In this document: in pieces, positions 1-11,480 of the stretch | Position numbering within the stretch: the first letter of the stretch is position 1 | Layout of the letters: every line of letters begins with the position of its first letter | Source: Blasia pusilla | Lineage: Eukaryota; Marchantiophyta; Marchantiopsida; Blasiales | Length of the DNA: 64,000 bases | NCBI GenBank assembly: GCA_050084515.1 | Contig: CM114275.1 | Span: forward strand, 8,370,001-8,434,000 | Direction: 5' to 3' | Program-made: the position numbers and the translations under genes | The notes under the pieces: model-generated | What the model saw: the letters and a program-made list of their open reading frames with translations, nothing else | Database searches by the model: none | What the model was told of the DNA's origin: nothing

Positions 1-74
1 TAACTAGTTAGACTTCCAATTAATTGAATTCCCGTGTGCAAAACAAGAAAGAACAACATAGTAAGCCTACTTAC

Positions 75-1085
75 CCATGGGGGTGGGATGTTCATGGATG
101 ATTGAGCTCCATTGGTCCATGGTGGCTGAAATTGACTTCCATAACCCATCGGTGATTGCATCATCATTGGTACCCACCACGGCATCTGGCTCTGTGCCCA
201 TGGGGGTGGATGAGGGGGATATGCTTGCGAAGGCATTGTGGGTTGTGATGGAGTTCCATCCATGGGCTACACATGCAAGTAAATGGGTGAATAAACTAAA
301 CTAGAGACCATTTGATGAGCAAAGATTAGTGAAGTCATAATGACAGGCTTCTACCACTCAATTTATTACATACCAATCATACATATAGAGATAGTTGAAT
401 ATTCCTCCATGTCTACAATTATATTACCGCATCGTTTGTATTGTTGGAATTTCGTACACTTCCTTGTTTGGATGGTTCGATTGGACGCTCCTTTGCTTGA
501 GGATATTCAAAACAGACATTTCATTGTGAGTTAACACAGTAGTCATAATTCTGAAATCTGAAGAGAGTAGCAAAACAACAAGATGTGAAGAGAAAGTACC
601 CTCCCATCCTCCAACCACAAGTCGTCATCCTCTTCAGTCCCCAAGAAGTCCATCTCAAGGAGTGGATTATAATAGGGGTCTTTGGAATCACTATCTGAGC
701 AATCTTTTTGAATCTCTCGGGATTACACTTTGTTAGTGGCCTTCTCCTCCAACCGTAAGCTGCGTCTTTGTGGAAGGAAGGATTCCAAAATGGCAAAGGC
801 TTGCGCTCTTTCACAACCCTTGAGCAACAAACCTTCAAAATATGATCACACAAATTTGTCATATTTCATGATGTACAACCACTATATGAACATGATACAC
901 TTGACCAAATAAAGCAAAAGAAAAATATTATCCAAGATCATACTTACCAATCCTTCAACCCACCAAACAACTCCGCCTCTTTGGCCTTTCTCTCTTTCAC
1001 TCTACGATTCCTTTCTTCTTCATATGGATTAGGACTTTGTTGAACATTATCTATACCATCCCAAGATGAACTCGATTGATTCTAG
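75..1085 (-). pseudogene. Exon pieces of an unrecognised second CACTA gene
   Basis: Three minus-strand stretches look coding although none is a long open frame. Around 960-1085 is a charged helix (NPYEEERNRRVKERKAKEAE). Around 597-700 is an acidic segment (LLEMDFLGTEEDDDLW). From about 256 down to 75 is a stretch of about 60 residues rich in Pro, Met, Gln and Trp (PPPWAQSQMPWWVPMMM) that ends at a consensus splice donor (GTAAGT, complement of 69-74). Together they look like the 3' exons of a multi-exon gene lying downstream of the transposase in the same direction. I do not recognise the product; a TNPA-like accessory protein is a guess from position only. Confidence 0.4.
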
Positions 1086-1335
1086 GTTCTCTTCAGTCAT
1101 ATCGGTACACCGTTCCAAGCGCCTCCCTCCCTCTATAGACGACAAGTTAGCAAGAATAACCCTAACTTGACGGCAATTCGAGAGTTCTACTTGTTGCCGT
1201 AGAGTTTCATTCCATTATGCCCAACAACACCAGAATTCACTTATATCCTCGTAACAAAAGTCAATTATTTAAATCATACCAAAAAAAAAAAAAAAAACAC
1301 AATGATGAGTACCAAAAAAACAACTATGAATTAAT

Positions 1336-4300
1336 CTAATCTGATTTTGAGTTATTAGAGTCTGAATCAACATCTTCTATCATATCGCATACATGGATTA
1401 TTGGCACATGTTGCACATCCACTCTAGCAGTTTCCATCTCTACATCACTTAGGACTCTAGCTCCTAAGGTACTTGCATCTGGTAGATTCCCTGGTTCCAT
1501 GCATGTGGCATGGAAGGTGGGCAAAACATTACAAGCTCCATCTAGCGACTCTAAGTCATCAAAATAAACTCTTCGGGCTCTAGCTTCCTTCCTCATTACC
1601 ACTTTCCATCCTCCACCCTCATTGGCATCTCCATAAAACACTTGTTGCACTTGTGATGGGAAAACAAATGGCTGGTGATCTAATGGCTCGCATGACCTCA
1701 AGTTGGCCAACAGAAAACCCTCCTTATCTAATTTCATGGATCCTACTCTTGAATCCCAATCTGCTTTAACCCACCGCCCTCGCATTAGTATTATGGGTTG
1801 TTCTACAACCCTATAATCAAGTAAGAGAATATCAACCAACACCCCAACATATGAGTATAAACAATTCTGGTTGGAACTTTTTTCATCAACAAATACTGCA
1901 CTTATTCCACTATCATAAGTGGAGAAGGGTGTCACACCACTTGGCCCTTCGACCCTAAAGTGGTTACCGTAGGCTTTCATACTCTTGAATGACAATGCCC
2001 TACTATTAGGAGGTATAGCTAATGATAGTAGGTGAGCATCAGGATCTTTTGAGTTGTCAATTGCATCATGTGTAATGGCAAGGCGAATCCACTTTTCAAA
2101 AGGAATGTCTCTCAAACATGACTGATATTTCCTATTCAATAACAATGTTAATGGTATTAGTACATTCTTTTGTATTTAATGTGTCAATACCAAAATAATA
2201 TACACTTTGAGAGTCCGAACTGTAATTCACATAACTATAACCTTGAAAAGCATATATTGGAGAGTTTTACCTTTGCCAATCAACCATGACCTCTGTATTA
2301 TGCAACACATAATGATGTGCCAAGTTGATCATTTCTCGCGAAAGTTGAACTGGAGTGCCTGCACCTTCTAGCTCCTCACCAACGACCCCCTCTTCCTCCC
2401 CATCATCCCACACTCGCGTCCGCGCGTCTTCAAACCTTTTCATATACTCAGTCACAAACCCTAATGCCTCGTCCTTCACATACCCTTCTGCCATACACCC
2501 CTCTGGTCTAGCTTTAGACCGTACATATTTCTTCATGTACCCCATATATCGCTCCATTGGATACATCCATCGACATGCTATTGGCCCACACATGTCCAAC
2601 TCTTCTACGACATGAATCAACAAATGTGTCATCACGTCGAAAAAAGATGGAGGGAAGTGCATTTCAAATAGACAAAGGGTTATGGCAGTCTCTTCCAAGA
2701 GTTTGTCAAATAAAGCTGGATCATATACCTTTATACACACCATTCTAAAAATGCCGGATAATCTAATAACCACCATTCTCACGTGGTCCTTCAGAAGACC
2801 ACGGATGCAATAAGGAAGGACTTGCTGAATGAAGACATGGTAATCATGTGATTTCATATTGCCCAATTTTCGATTAACCACATGCTTGGAGAGTTCTCCA
2901 CAATATCCAGATGGCACTTTCAAGTTTTGAATCCTCGAAAGGAAAGTGTTCAAGTCACGGGGAGATAGACAATAATCGGAAACTGGTTTAAGCAAAACTT
3001 GAGGTTTACTAGGATGGGGTTGCAACCACAAATGGGATCGAATCCCACGGGCCTCCAGATCTCTCCTTACTTTCACAATATCTTTCACTCCAAATAAGGT
3101 CTTGACTAGATTCTCAACGATATTCTTCTCAACGTGCATTACATCTAACGATGGCGTATAAGCAAATTCTGATTGTATCGTCAAGGAAGCATGGACATCT
3201 CACAACTTCAACATGATAGCTAATATCCACAATCAAATCAAACAAAAGCTATCCTCCTCTATAGCCACTATTTCATAACATAAAGAATGGATAATATAGA
3301 GAAGAAGCAGGATACTGGCCAATATGGCAACGAATATAGTATACTCAGCCTTTTCACCCCAGGTTCTCTTGTAGGGATCAAGTAGGGCCGTCTTCTCGAC
3401 CCCCACTCTCATCATATGCATGTTTTTCATTTGCCCATCCAATAATCTCTCTGGAAAGTAGTCTAGGCACACGTGGTCTAAGTTCTGCACTCCCATTGAA
3501 GTGAGATCCATACCTGCGGGTCCTCCATGGATGGCTCAATGGGAGATATCGACGATGACAACCGTATATGGGCTTGCCACAAGACTTTGAAAAATCAGAA
3601 TCCACTCGAGGCCCACATATAGTACATCCTAGTTTTCCACCATGGCTCGCCCGACTCTGATTCCGTATGCCGGGTAATCATTTATGGTCCATAGTAAGGT
3701 AGCCCTGAACATGAAGTTCCAACTTCCGCCTACCTTCCGGACGTCATGAAATTGAACCCCTTTCCACATTCCTTGGAACTCTTCCACTAGAGGAAGCAAG
3801 TATGTGTCTATGTTTTTCCCATTTACACTCTTCTTTCCTGGTATGATCAAAGAGAGCATCACAAAGAAAAATTTTTTCTGGAGCCAAGGAGGCAAGTTAT
3901 AATTAACAAGAAGCACGGGCCATGTTGACCACTTAACTCGACTTGTCTGAAAATGGATTCACGCCGTCCAAAGCTAGCCCAAACCTCGCAATTCCTCTTC
4001 TCCTCGGCAAAGTCCGGATATAAGTTGTCCATGTGGCGCCATGCCTTGCAATCATCAGTGTATGTCTTACTAAGCCATCCTTGCTCGATTCAAGGGGCCA
4101 GGTTAACAATTCAGATAACGTCTTGCATCTAAACATACGTCTCATCTGAGGTATGACAGGAAAATGCCTTAATACCTTACATGGTACCAACGTTCTACCC
4201 ACTTTCCGAAACCTTGGTTTCCCACATAATGGACAGATCTTAGCTTCAGCCAAATCACCCCGGAATAAAACACATCCAGCCGGACACCCATGGATACTGT

Positions 4301-4948
4301 TGTAACCTAAGCCTAGTTTACCAATGAGTTTTTTTGCTACATAATAACTCGGTGGCGCCAAGTTCCCTGTTGGTAGGACCAACTTACAAAGGATTTTCAA
4401 AAATTCGTCAATAGCTACATTTGGGACGCCATGGGTGGTTTGAATGTTGAATAGTAACATGACAAAAGCCAAAACAGATGTTTACGCTGTAGGGAACAAG
4501 GGTTTGCAAGCTTCAGCAAGCTCCTCATATTCATCTCCATGATTGAATAGTGGTTCTTCATTTGATATTCCCGGTTCTGGTAATTCATCATATGGGAGAG
4601 ATATCTCTGCAGTTTCATCTTCGTGTATATGGTCGTATTTCTGGAAAATATCATTGAGCATTTTATGAACGTCAATGTGCTCGTCTATATCTGCCATGGA
4701 AGATCTCTCCCTTCCATCCACATGGAAGGGGCTGACTCCATTGTCTTATCCTCTTGGCTTTTTTCAGCAAGATCATGCATAAGCCACTCGTCATCTGAAG
4801 AGTCCCATCCATCCCTAGATTTTGGCACTCGACAAAGCGCCGAGCGTCCATTTTTTCTCAAATGTGCTTCCACCTTGCCGATGGACAACGTAGACCCACC
4901 CTTACAGTCATTGCACGGATACCGCAATCTTTTCTGACCCAAAGACAC
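1336..4948 (-). pseudogene. TNP2-like CACTA transposase, frameshifted
   Basis: Reading from 4948 downwards the domain order is that of plant En/Spm TNP2 proteins. First comes a Transposase-associated N-terminus with a Cys pair (YPCNDCKGG, 4685-4948). The TNP2/Transposase_21 core follows (GYNSIHGCPAGCVLF and CPLCGKPRF in 3933-4472; RATLLWTINDYPAYG near 3660-3690; GCHRRYLPLSHPW near 3540-3570; SLDVMHVEKNIVENL near 3110-3155). Next is a DUF4218-type region (HDYHVFIQQVLPYCIRGLL, 2267-3184) and then, after an intron at about 2146-2266, a DUF4216-type region (GRWVKADWDSR, 1336-2145). The frame changes between 3950 and 3935 (after NPFSD) and again near 3645, so the copy cannot make a full transposase unless those are unrecognised splice sites. 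In the family the protein cuts and pastes the element at its CACTA ends. Confidence 0.92.
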
Positions 4949-6593
4949 TAGCTCGTGTGCTTTCCCGTTACCACAACTTGGAATCGTGTGCCTTTACTCT
5001 AACTGGGTGGTTCAAATCCATTCTAAGGGGATTGGAAGTGAATTCCCGCAAACTCTGAATTGAAACATTCCAAACACATCCAAAACCATGACATCTTGCC
5101 TCAATAACAAATTCCACAAAGATCTAATGGCAAAGCTATCATCTGAATGCATACCCACGTGAAGTCAAGACAAGTATGATAAGGCACATATACCTAACCT
5201 GGTTCTTATCTCGATGGAGATCTCAATCATCACTAACAATCCTCACCGATGTGGTCCAACGCTTCCAATGACATTCCTCAATGACAAATGTAACACACCC
5301 AACTTTAGATAATAACTCAATCCTTTGATATGTACACTTTATTATGGCTCTGGTCTAATCCATTCAAGATAGAGACATAGAGTTGGATGATGACCCAACA
5401 ATTGCTGATCTTGCATTCTTGATCCAGCAACATTGATTTTATGAGTAGTTACATAATTGGTTTACTACAACTAGTATCAATTTTGATGAATACTTAACAA
5501 AGATATCCACAAGAATTTTGTCCAAGAATGACACTGAAAATATGACCACATGTTGTCAAGCCCTATCTGAAAACCATAACCTCACATGGGATATTTTGGC
5601 CACTACAAAAATTGTAATTTTGTGCATTGCAACTACATCATGAGTTTCCAACACCGTCATTAAGAGTCATACAAAGTTGCTGTCTCTAGTGCCTTTTTAC
5701 GAAATTATAAGCTATTGAGATTCTTTTGGCACAATACTAGGGGCAGTCACATGTCGCTCCACATCTTTCTCAGAGTAGGACTAGAATGGCAATAAGCTCA
5801 ATTTTGTTGTAGGACTCGGGTCAAAGCACTCCACTAATATGATGGCATGTTCCACTCGAGTTTTGCATGGTAGCATGATAAGAGCTCAGTATACGTCCAC
5901 TCGTTATGTGGAACGTTTGTGGCTCGTTATAAGTTTGCGTTCGGCTCACCTGGTCCTCTGCATGGTATGTCACACCAATCTATATGCTCCTCGGGCACGC
6001 CAAGAAGATGTGCCCAATCCTCCCACAAGTGCAACAACTCTTCCAATCAGTTCCCTAATGGAGTATTTTGACGTCTAATAATCGGCGCCCCCACTGCATT
6101 GGTCTATGTTTTGATCGCAATCAGAGGCTGGCATTTCATTTTTGCAAGTGGGTATAAAGAAGGCGGAGGATATGACCACCAATTATCCATAACTATAGGT
6201 AAGCCTCCAAATTCTCCAGAACTACAGACATGCCTCAGATGTTTGAGGTCACTTTGCAGGTGTATGTGGACAGTGAATAAGACCCAAAGTAGAAGGGATT
6301 GGATTCCTTGTGTGTACTACGTGGAAGAACGCACAAATTCTATGGAAGTGGGAGGGAAAGAATCGATTGTAATGTGCAGCCATGGGCGTTGGGATTGCAG
6401 GTCCTCTTACCGAGTGTGAAGCCGGTGGCTCGGTGGCCTTATCCTCATGGGCTTGGGCCTGAAGTGGGGGTCACCACCAACTGCTTATGCTTTCCATAAG
6501 ATTTCCTCCTAGTATCGGTGATATGTGCTACAAAGACCCAAAAGAACTATAGGTGCACGGACCATTTGCGGATAAAAGAGAGATGTTGAAGCA
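4949..6593. other. Non-coding interval with one zinc-knuckle scrap
   Basis: No gene is recognisable apart from the zinc knuckle at 5995-6036. A CACTACAAAAATT string at 5603 resembles a CACTA terminus, but it points away from the transposase and has no partner. Several open frames of 60-106 codons on the plus strand between 5839 and 6500 show no family similarity that I can see. Confidence 0.4.
5995..6036 (-). pseudogene. CCHC zinc-knuckle remnant, gag or LINE ORF1
   Basis: The minus strand reads CCTCGRIGHIFLACP, a perfect CX2CX4HX4C knuckle of the kind found in plant LINE ORF1 and LTR gag proteins. It is flanked by in-frame stops (one at 6055-6057 and one shortly after the last Cys), so only a scrap remains. 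Which element class it came from cannot be decided. Confidence 0.35.
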
Positions 6594-6833
6594 ATGGAAG
6601 CAGAGAAGAGGAGTCCGCTTGAGAGATTGTTGGAGAGTAGAAATAGCAAGGGATCCGAGAAGGGAGAATCGATAGGTCTAGCTAGGAAACTAGAGAATGT
6701 GCTGACTTCGACCCCTGATATAGACATTGCCAATGCTATCGAGCCTCTGCGCATTGGAGTTATTGTTGAGTCTCTGGGTCTGGATCCGTCCAACATCCAC
6801 TTCTATGGTCCCCACAAGGCTAAGATAACATAG
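6594..6833 (+). pseudogene. N-terminal fragment of formate-tetrahydrofolate ligase
   Basis: A 79-codon ATG-to-TAG frame ends in about 40 residues that match the start of plant and bacterial 10-formyl-THF synthetase: TPDIDIANAIEPLRI, then LGLDPSNIHFYG, then HKAKI. Family members begin with this DIDIAN-EPL-I block and continue for about 630 residues with the ATP- and folate-binding core; none of that is present here, and no splice donor follows HKAKI. It is therefore a captured or duplicated 5' gene piece, not a working enzyme. It lies 1.6 kb from the CACTA transposase, which suggests transposon capture, but nothing proves this. Similarity was judged by eye from the family N-terminus. Confidence 0.6.
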
Positions 6834-7535
6834 CCTTGAATAGCAAATGCCTCCCCGCAAACAAATTCCCACCGCCGTGCAGTCAATTGAGATTACAATT
6901 TCCACCAAGCGCATTGAGTGAACTTATTACAATGCTACCAAATCTTGCCTCTATTGTCCCAGGTTGTGTGGCGACTCTAGCAACCCAACCCAAAGCAGAG
7001 TTGTATCACTACCAATTGCACACAGATGGCTGTCCCAGAGAATACCTCATAGTCTAGAAGCGTCCCGAATAACTTTACATCACAGTCGGCTGTTCCAAGA
7101 ATGCCCTTCTCCTCACTTCAATCTTTAGAAATATACGCCTTTCATCCTTTTGTCACTACAAATTGCGTTAGAGTCGGGACAACCAGATGTATTTCGATGC
7201 AACTCCAATGAGGAATCAATCACACTGCAAAGATGGAAGCAGTTTCAAACTTAACTCTATGTATTTTTGGAAGTGTTTGTTTTGCAAGAACTTCCATACT
7301 AAAGTATTGCCCAGCCGAACCCTTAACAACTGATATCCGACTCTACCATTTCCCAACATTCAACGTACAATTGTGCGAGAGCACACGAATGGTACACGTC
7401 AAAATCTGGAGGTGCTTCGATCAATAACAAACTGATGTCCTGTGGGTGAATCAAAACAACGTGAAGCCAATCTACTTCGGATCAATAAGTATGTACGTGT
7501 GGAACTTCGTCTCGGTGAAGATTTTTCTGAATCAA
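6834..7535. other. Interval without recognisable features
   Basis: Only short frames on both strands. I see no domain, repeat or RNA gene here. Confidence 0.4.
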
Positions 7536-7559
7536 ATTTCATTTCATAATCGTACACAT

Positions 7560-7632
7560 GGAGGTGTAGCTCACATGGTAAAGCGATCGCTTTGCATGCG
7601 ATAGGCACGGGGATCGCTGCCTCGCACCTCCA
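7560..7632 (+). tRNA. tRNA-Ala(TGC)-like sequence, probably a pseudogene
   Basis: 73 nt fold as a tRNA. The acceptor stem pairs GGAGGTG with CACCTCC and is followed by discriminator A. The anticodon stem ATCGC/GCGAT carries loop TTTGCAT with anticodon TGC. The T stem CGGGG/CCTCG has one G-T pair. Defects are a C-A mismatch closing the D stem and a T loop ATCGCTG in place of the usual TTCGA start, which also weakens the B box. These changes, and its place at the head of a tailed retroposon, argue for a pol III-derived copy rather than a working tRNA gene. Confidence 0.55.
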
Positions 7633-7707
7633 GATCTCATCTGTGCTTGTTACAATTTTCCACCCAAGTTGCTGTAACCAGTTTTGAATCTTTTGATCAG
7701 CAATCCG

Positions 7708-7710
<3 letters not shown>

Positions 7711-7752
<42 letters not shown>

Positions 7753-7757
7753 AAAAA
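7711..7757 (+). repeat. (GA)n microsatellite followed by A run
   Basis: About 19 uninterrupted GA units (7711-7748), then ten A (7748-7757). It forms the tail of the SINE-like unit. Confidence 0.9.
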
Positions 7758-7759
7758 GC

Positions 7760-8554
7760 TTTTTTTGAATCAAGGAGCTACACTTCACTCTAGTGCGTGT
7801 GCACCACCAAAAGTGAGTGCAGAGGAGATTAAAAGATACAAAACACCCTGCTCATCATCACCGCGTTCGGCAACGAGTAGTTGCTTTGATTCTCTCTAAA
7901 TCTAAAGAGGAGGAGATCAAAGGGCCGAATCTGGACTTCTTGCACGCTCTATTCTATGGATTGGCTCCGTTGGGCAAGAAGTACAACAATGCATTCTGGT
8001 GTGAAGAGCGATAGTGGACTTACTCGAATTTGAGGATCCAACTCTCTTTGTGGAAGCTTTCTTGCTGGTCTAGACGAGGTACCTGATTCGGGCACGCACT
8101 ATTCAATCTCCCTTTTGCATCATGCGATGTGTATAGCTGGGCGCACACTACCGATGTTCTCCGAGATGTGCAGTGAAGAAGAGAGAGAAAGTACACCCAA
8201 AACAGGAGTGTTTCTTGACTGACTCTATCCCCGCGCATTCAATCTGCACCGTTTACTTAGTAGGTTCTCCTCACCAACATGGCCACAACAGCTTCAAAGC
8301 TCATTGCACTCAATCCGCAAGCTTGAGTGCATTCCCTCCCTTTCTCACTGTCGTGGGGTTTGGGAGACACGAAACGCGGGAATGTGGAGGGTCTGAACCT
8401 CGGCAATACAAACAAAATCGAGACACGAATGAGCCCAAGTTTTCAAATCTGACACATCAAGCCACCTCGGTCTAAACATGCCAAATCAACCAAGGAAGTT
8501 GTAAACGTCCCACTCCAAACCTTCCTCCTTGTTAACACCTCCTCTTCTGACCTC
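7760..8554. other. Interval without recognisable features
   Basis: Short frames only. The right part grades into the satellite array. I see no domain or RNA gene. Confidence 0.4.
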
Positions 8555-11040
8555 CACCCTTACCAAGGGTTCTAAAAACGTGGACACTTTGTCCAAAACA
8601 ACACCCCAACACTAGGAACAAAGGGGAAAAGAAAAAAGTTGAAATGGCCACACCCACATCAATTTAAAAATCGTAAACCCAAAAGGGGTGTTTCATTTTT
8701 CAGGGGAGCATGAGGGGTTCCAATGCAGATCCAAACCATTGAAGTGGTGACACGCTTTAATTCCAAGGTGTGTGTTAATTTTGATTGCAATCCAATGGTG
8801 GGATGAAAAGCTATGTCCTGAATTGCAAAACGTCCTCTTCCTCTTTTTTTGTCGCTTTTTGTACTGCACCCTCACATGGGGCCCAAAAATCAGAAGACTT
8901 CCTCCTGGATGGCAACCCTAACCCAGGAACAAAGTGAGAAAGAAAAAATTACAAATGAACACTCACACATGCAATTAAAAATCTTAAACCCCAAAAGTGA
9001 TCTTTCATTTCTCGTTTGAGCACCGAGAGCTAACTGGCAGATCTGAACCGTTCAAGATGCGGAGGAATTCAAGGCCTTCATGTGTGCCAGGTTTCATCAC
9101 CATCCAATGGTGGGAGAGAAAGTTAACTGCATGATACAATGAAAATGGCCCAAGATAGAAGCAATCCTAAGCCCTCTTCCTCCTTCTTGGCTGCTTTTGA
9201 AACCCTCCCATGGGGTCCAAAAATCAGAAGACTTCCTCTTGGATGGCAACCCTAACCCAGGAACAAAGTGAGAAAGAAAAAATTACAAATGAACACTCAC
9301 ACATGCAATTAAAAATCTTAAACCCCAAAAGTGATCTTTCATTTCTGGTTTGAGCACCGAGAGCTAACTGGCAGATCTGAACCGTTCAAGATGCGGAGGA
9401 ATTCAAGGCCTTCATGTGTGCCAGGTTTCATCACCATCCAATGGTGGGAGAGAAAGTTAACTGCATGATACAATGAAAATGTCGTCAAGACTAGAAGCAA
9501 TCCTACTCGACGTCCTCTTCCTCCTTCTTGGCGTCGCTTTTTGTACCCTCCACCCTCCACATGGGGCCCAAAAATCAGAAGACTTCCTCCTGGATGGAAA
9601 CCCTAACCCAGGAACAAAGTGAGAAAGAAAAAATTACAAATGAACACTCACACATGCAATTAAAAATCTTAAACCCCAAAAGTGATCTTTCATTTCTCGT
9701 TTGAGCACCGAGAAGATCTGAACCGTGCAAGATGCGGAGAAATTCAAGGCCTTCATGTGTCAGGTTTCATCACCATCCTCAAGACTAGAAGCAATCCTAC
9801 TCGCGTCCTCTTTTTTGTACCCTCCACCCTCCACATGGGGCCCAAAAAATCAAAGACTTCCTCGTGGATGGAAACCTAACCCAGGAACAAAGTGAGAAAG
9901 AAAAAATTACAAATGAACACTCACACATGGAATAAAAAATCTTAAACCCCAAAAGTGATCTTTCATTTCTCGTTTGAGCACCGAGAGCTAACTGGCAGAT
10001 CTGAACCGTTCAAGATGCGGAGGAATTCAAGGCCTTCATGTGTGCCAGGTTTCATCACCATCCAATGGTGGGAGAGAAAGTTAACGGCATGATACAATGA
10101 AAATGTCGTCAAGACTAGAAGCAATCCTACTCGACGCGTCCTCTTCCTCCTTCTTGGGGTCGCTTTTTGTACCCTCCACCCTCCACATGGGGCCCAAAAA
10201 TCAGAAGACTTCCTCCTGGATGGAAACCCTAACCCAGGAACAAAGTGAGAAAGAAAAAATTACAAATGAACACTCACACATGCAATTAAAAATCTTAAAC
10301 CCCAAAAGTGATCTTTCATTTCTCGTTTGAGCACCGAGAGCTAACTGGCAGATCTGAACCGTTCAAGATGCGGAGGAATTCAAGGCCTTCATGTGTGCCA
10401 GGTTTCATCACCATCCAATGGTGGGAGAGAAAGTTAACGGCATGATACAATGAAAATGTCGTCAAGACTAGAAACAATCCTTCTCAAGGCGCTCTTCTTT
10501 CTTCTTGGCGTGTCTTTTGTACCCTCCACCCTCCATGGGGCCCAAAAATGCCCTGGATGGAAACCCTAACCCAGGAACAAAAGTGAGAAAGAAAAAATTA
10601 CAAATGAACAAAATGGAATTAAAAATCTTAAACTAGTGATCTTTCATTTCTCGTTTGAGCACCGAGAGCCGTGGAACAAAGTTCAAGAGAGGAAAAGTCC
10701 TTCATGTGACCAGGTTTCATCACCATCCAATGGTGGAATTAAAATCAATGAAAAACGTCAAGACTAGAAACAATCCTCTTCTTTCTTTTGGCGTGTCTTT
10801 TTTCCACCTCCATGGAGGGTGCCCTAAAATCGTAAAATATTCCTACTAGTGGACCCTTTACCGTGGAACAAAGGGCAAGAGAAAAAGGACACATGGAATT
10901 AAAAATCATGAACCGTAAAGTGGTCTTTCCTTTTGTTTGAGCATTAAGCTAATTGCCGGATGTGAAGCGTTGAAGGATTTAGGACCTTGGCTTGTGTTAA
11001 CTTGTGGCTGCTAAACGCAAGATGCGACAAATTTGTTAAA
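8555..11040 (+). repeat. Tandem satellite array, about 350-bp monomer, 7-8 copies
   Basis: The landmark GGCCCAAAAATCAGAAGACT recurs, exactly or with changes, at about 8880, 9214, 9566, 9840, 10191, 10539 and 10821, giving spacings of 334, 352, 274, 351, 348 and 282 bp. Each unit also carries TTTCATTTCTCGTTTGAGCA, a TTCAAGATGCGGAGGAATTC block and the small inverted repeat ACCATCCAATGGT. The copies at 9200-10500 are almost identical. The first (8555-8880) and last (10821-11040) units are clearly diverged, as in arrays homogenised from the middle. The 274-bp spacing comes from internal deletions. Open frames inside the array are by-products of the repeat. Confidence 0.92.
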
Positions 11041-11259
11041 TCCATGATGACATGAAAATGGCAGAGAGACGTGGAACCTTCTCTTCATATATACGTGAGC
11101 CCTCTTTTAGTACATTTCCGCCTGAACCAAGGGTGCAAGAATGTTCAATTTTTTTCCTGAGGGGAAACCCAATCCTAGGAATGTAGGACATAGAAAGATT
11201 TATATATCCCAAAAACATTAAAAGACACGTTATCATTGGAGCATGAGACCACAAAAACA

Positions 11260-11478
11260 CACTAGTCATTATTTATGACTCAGTATTACTAGGCAAGTGA
11301 AAGAAGTACGACTAGTCTTTACTAAAGGGTATTGATAACTACTTTAGTAATAAGTACATGACTAGGTGAGTTGTGCAACCTTAAATTTTAGGACTAAACC
11401 ATTTTAGTCATACTTTGAGTCATTCTTTCGGCAAGTCATTTAAAGCCTAGTCATAAAAACCACACAATTCTTCTAGTG
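11260..11478. mobile_element. Small non-autonomous element with CACTAG ends
   Basis: The segment begins CACTAG and ends CTAGTG, an inverted pair, with TATGACT-type motifs just inside both ends and many TAGTCAT/ATGACTA motifs between. This resembles a miniature CACTA-type element with subterminal repeats. I see no matching 3-bp target duplication (ACA left, TTG right), so it may be an old insertion or a chance pairing. Confidence 0.4.
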
Positions 11479-11480
11479 TT

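Larger units (their letters stand above)
60..4960 (-). mobile_element. CACTA (En/Spm) DNA transposon, decayed, left end outside window
   Basis: The block contains a TNP2-class transposase gene read right to left and, beyond its stop, exons of a second minus-strand gene. CACTA elements usually carry these two genes in tandem, so I treat them as one element. I could not find the paired CACTA terminal inverted repeats or a 3-bp target duplication. The left end probably lies before position 1 and the right end is not defined; 4960 is only the limit of recognisable coding sequence. Confidence 0.75.
7536..7759 (+). mobile_element. tRNA-Ala-headed SINE-like retroposon
   Basis: A tRNA-like head (7560-7632) is followed by about 78 bp of unrelated sequence, a (GA) run and an A run. 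Near-identical 14-mers flank the unit: 7522-7535 (TTTTTCTGAATCAA) and 7760-7773 (TTTTTTTGAATCAA), differing at one base. This is the layout of a tRNA-derived SINE with target-site duplications. The odd point is a leader of about 24 bp between the left duplication and the tRNA head, longer than usual, which might be a retained pre-tRNA leader. One copy cannot prove a family. Confidence 0.5.

Noticed and set aside
5603-5615. CACTACAAAAATT as the end of the CACTA element
   Set aside because: It points in the wrong direction for a minus-strand element with its transposase at 1.3-4.9 kb, and no partner end was found.
7399-7788. 129-codon minus-strand ORF
   Set aside because: It spans the GA run and the tRNA-like sequence; its Ser-Leu repeat is only the translated microsatellite.
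9339-10330. ORFs of 60-77 codons repeated at regular spacing
   Set aside because: They are frames of the satellite monomer, repeated with it, and lack coding character.
8555-11040. CRISPR array
   Set aside because: The units are about 350 bp with no spacer structure, in a plant nuclear context; it is a satellite.
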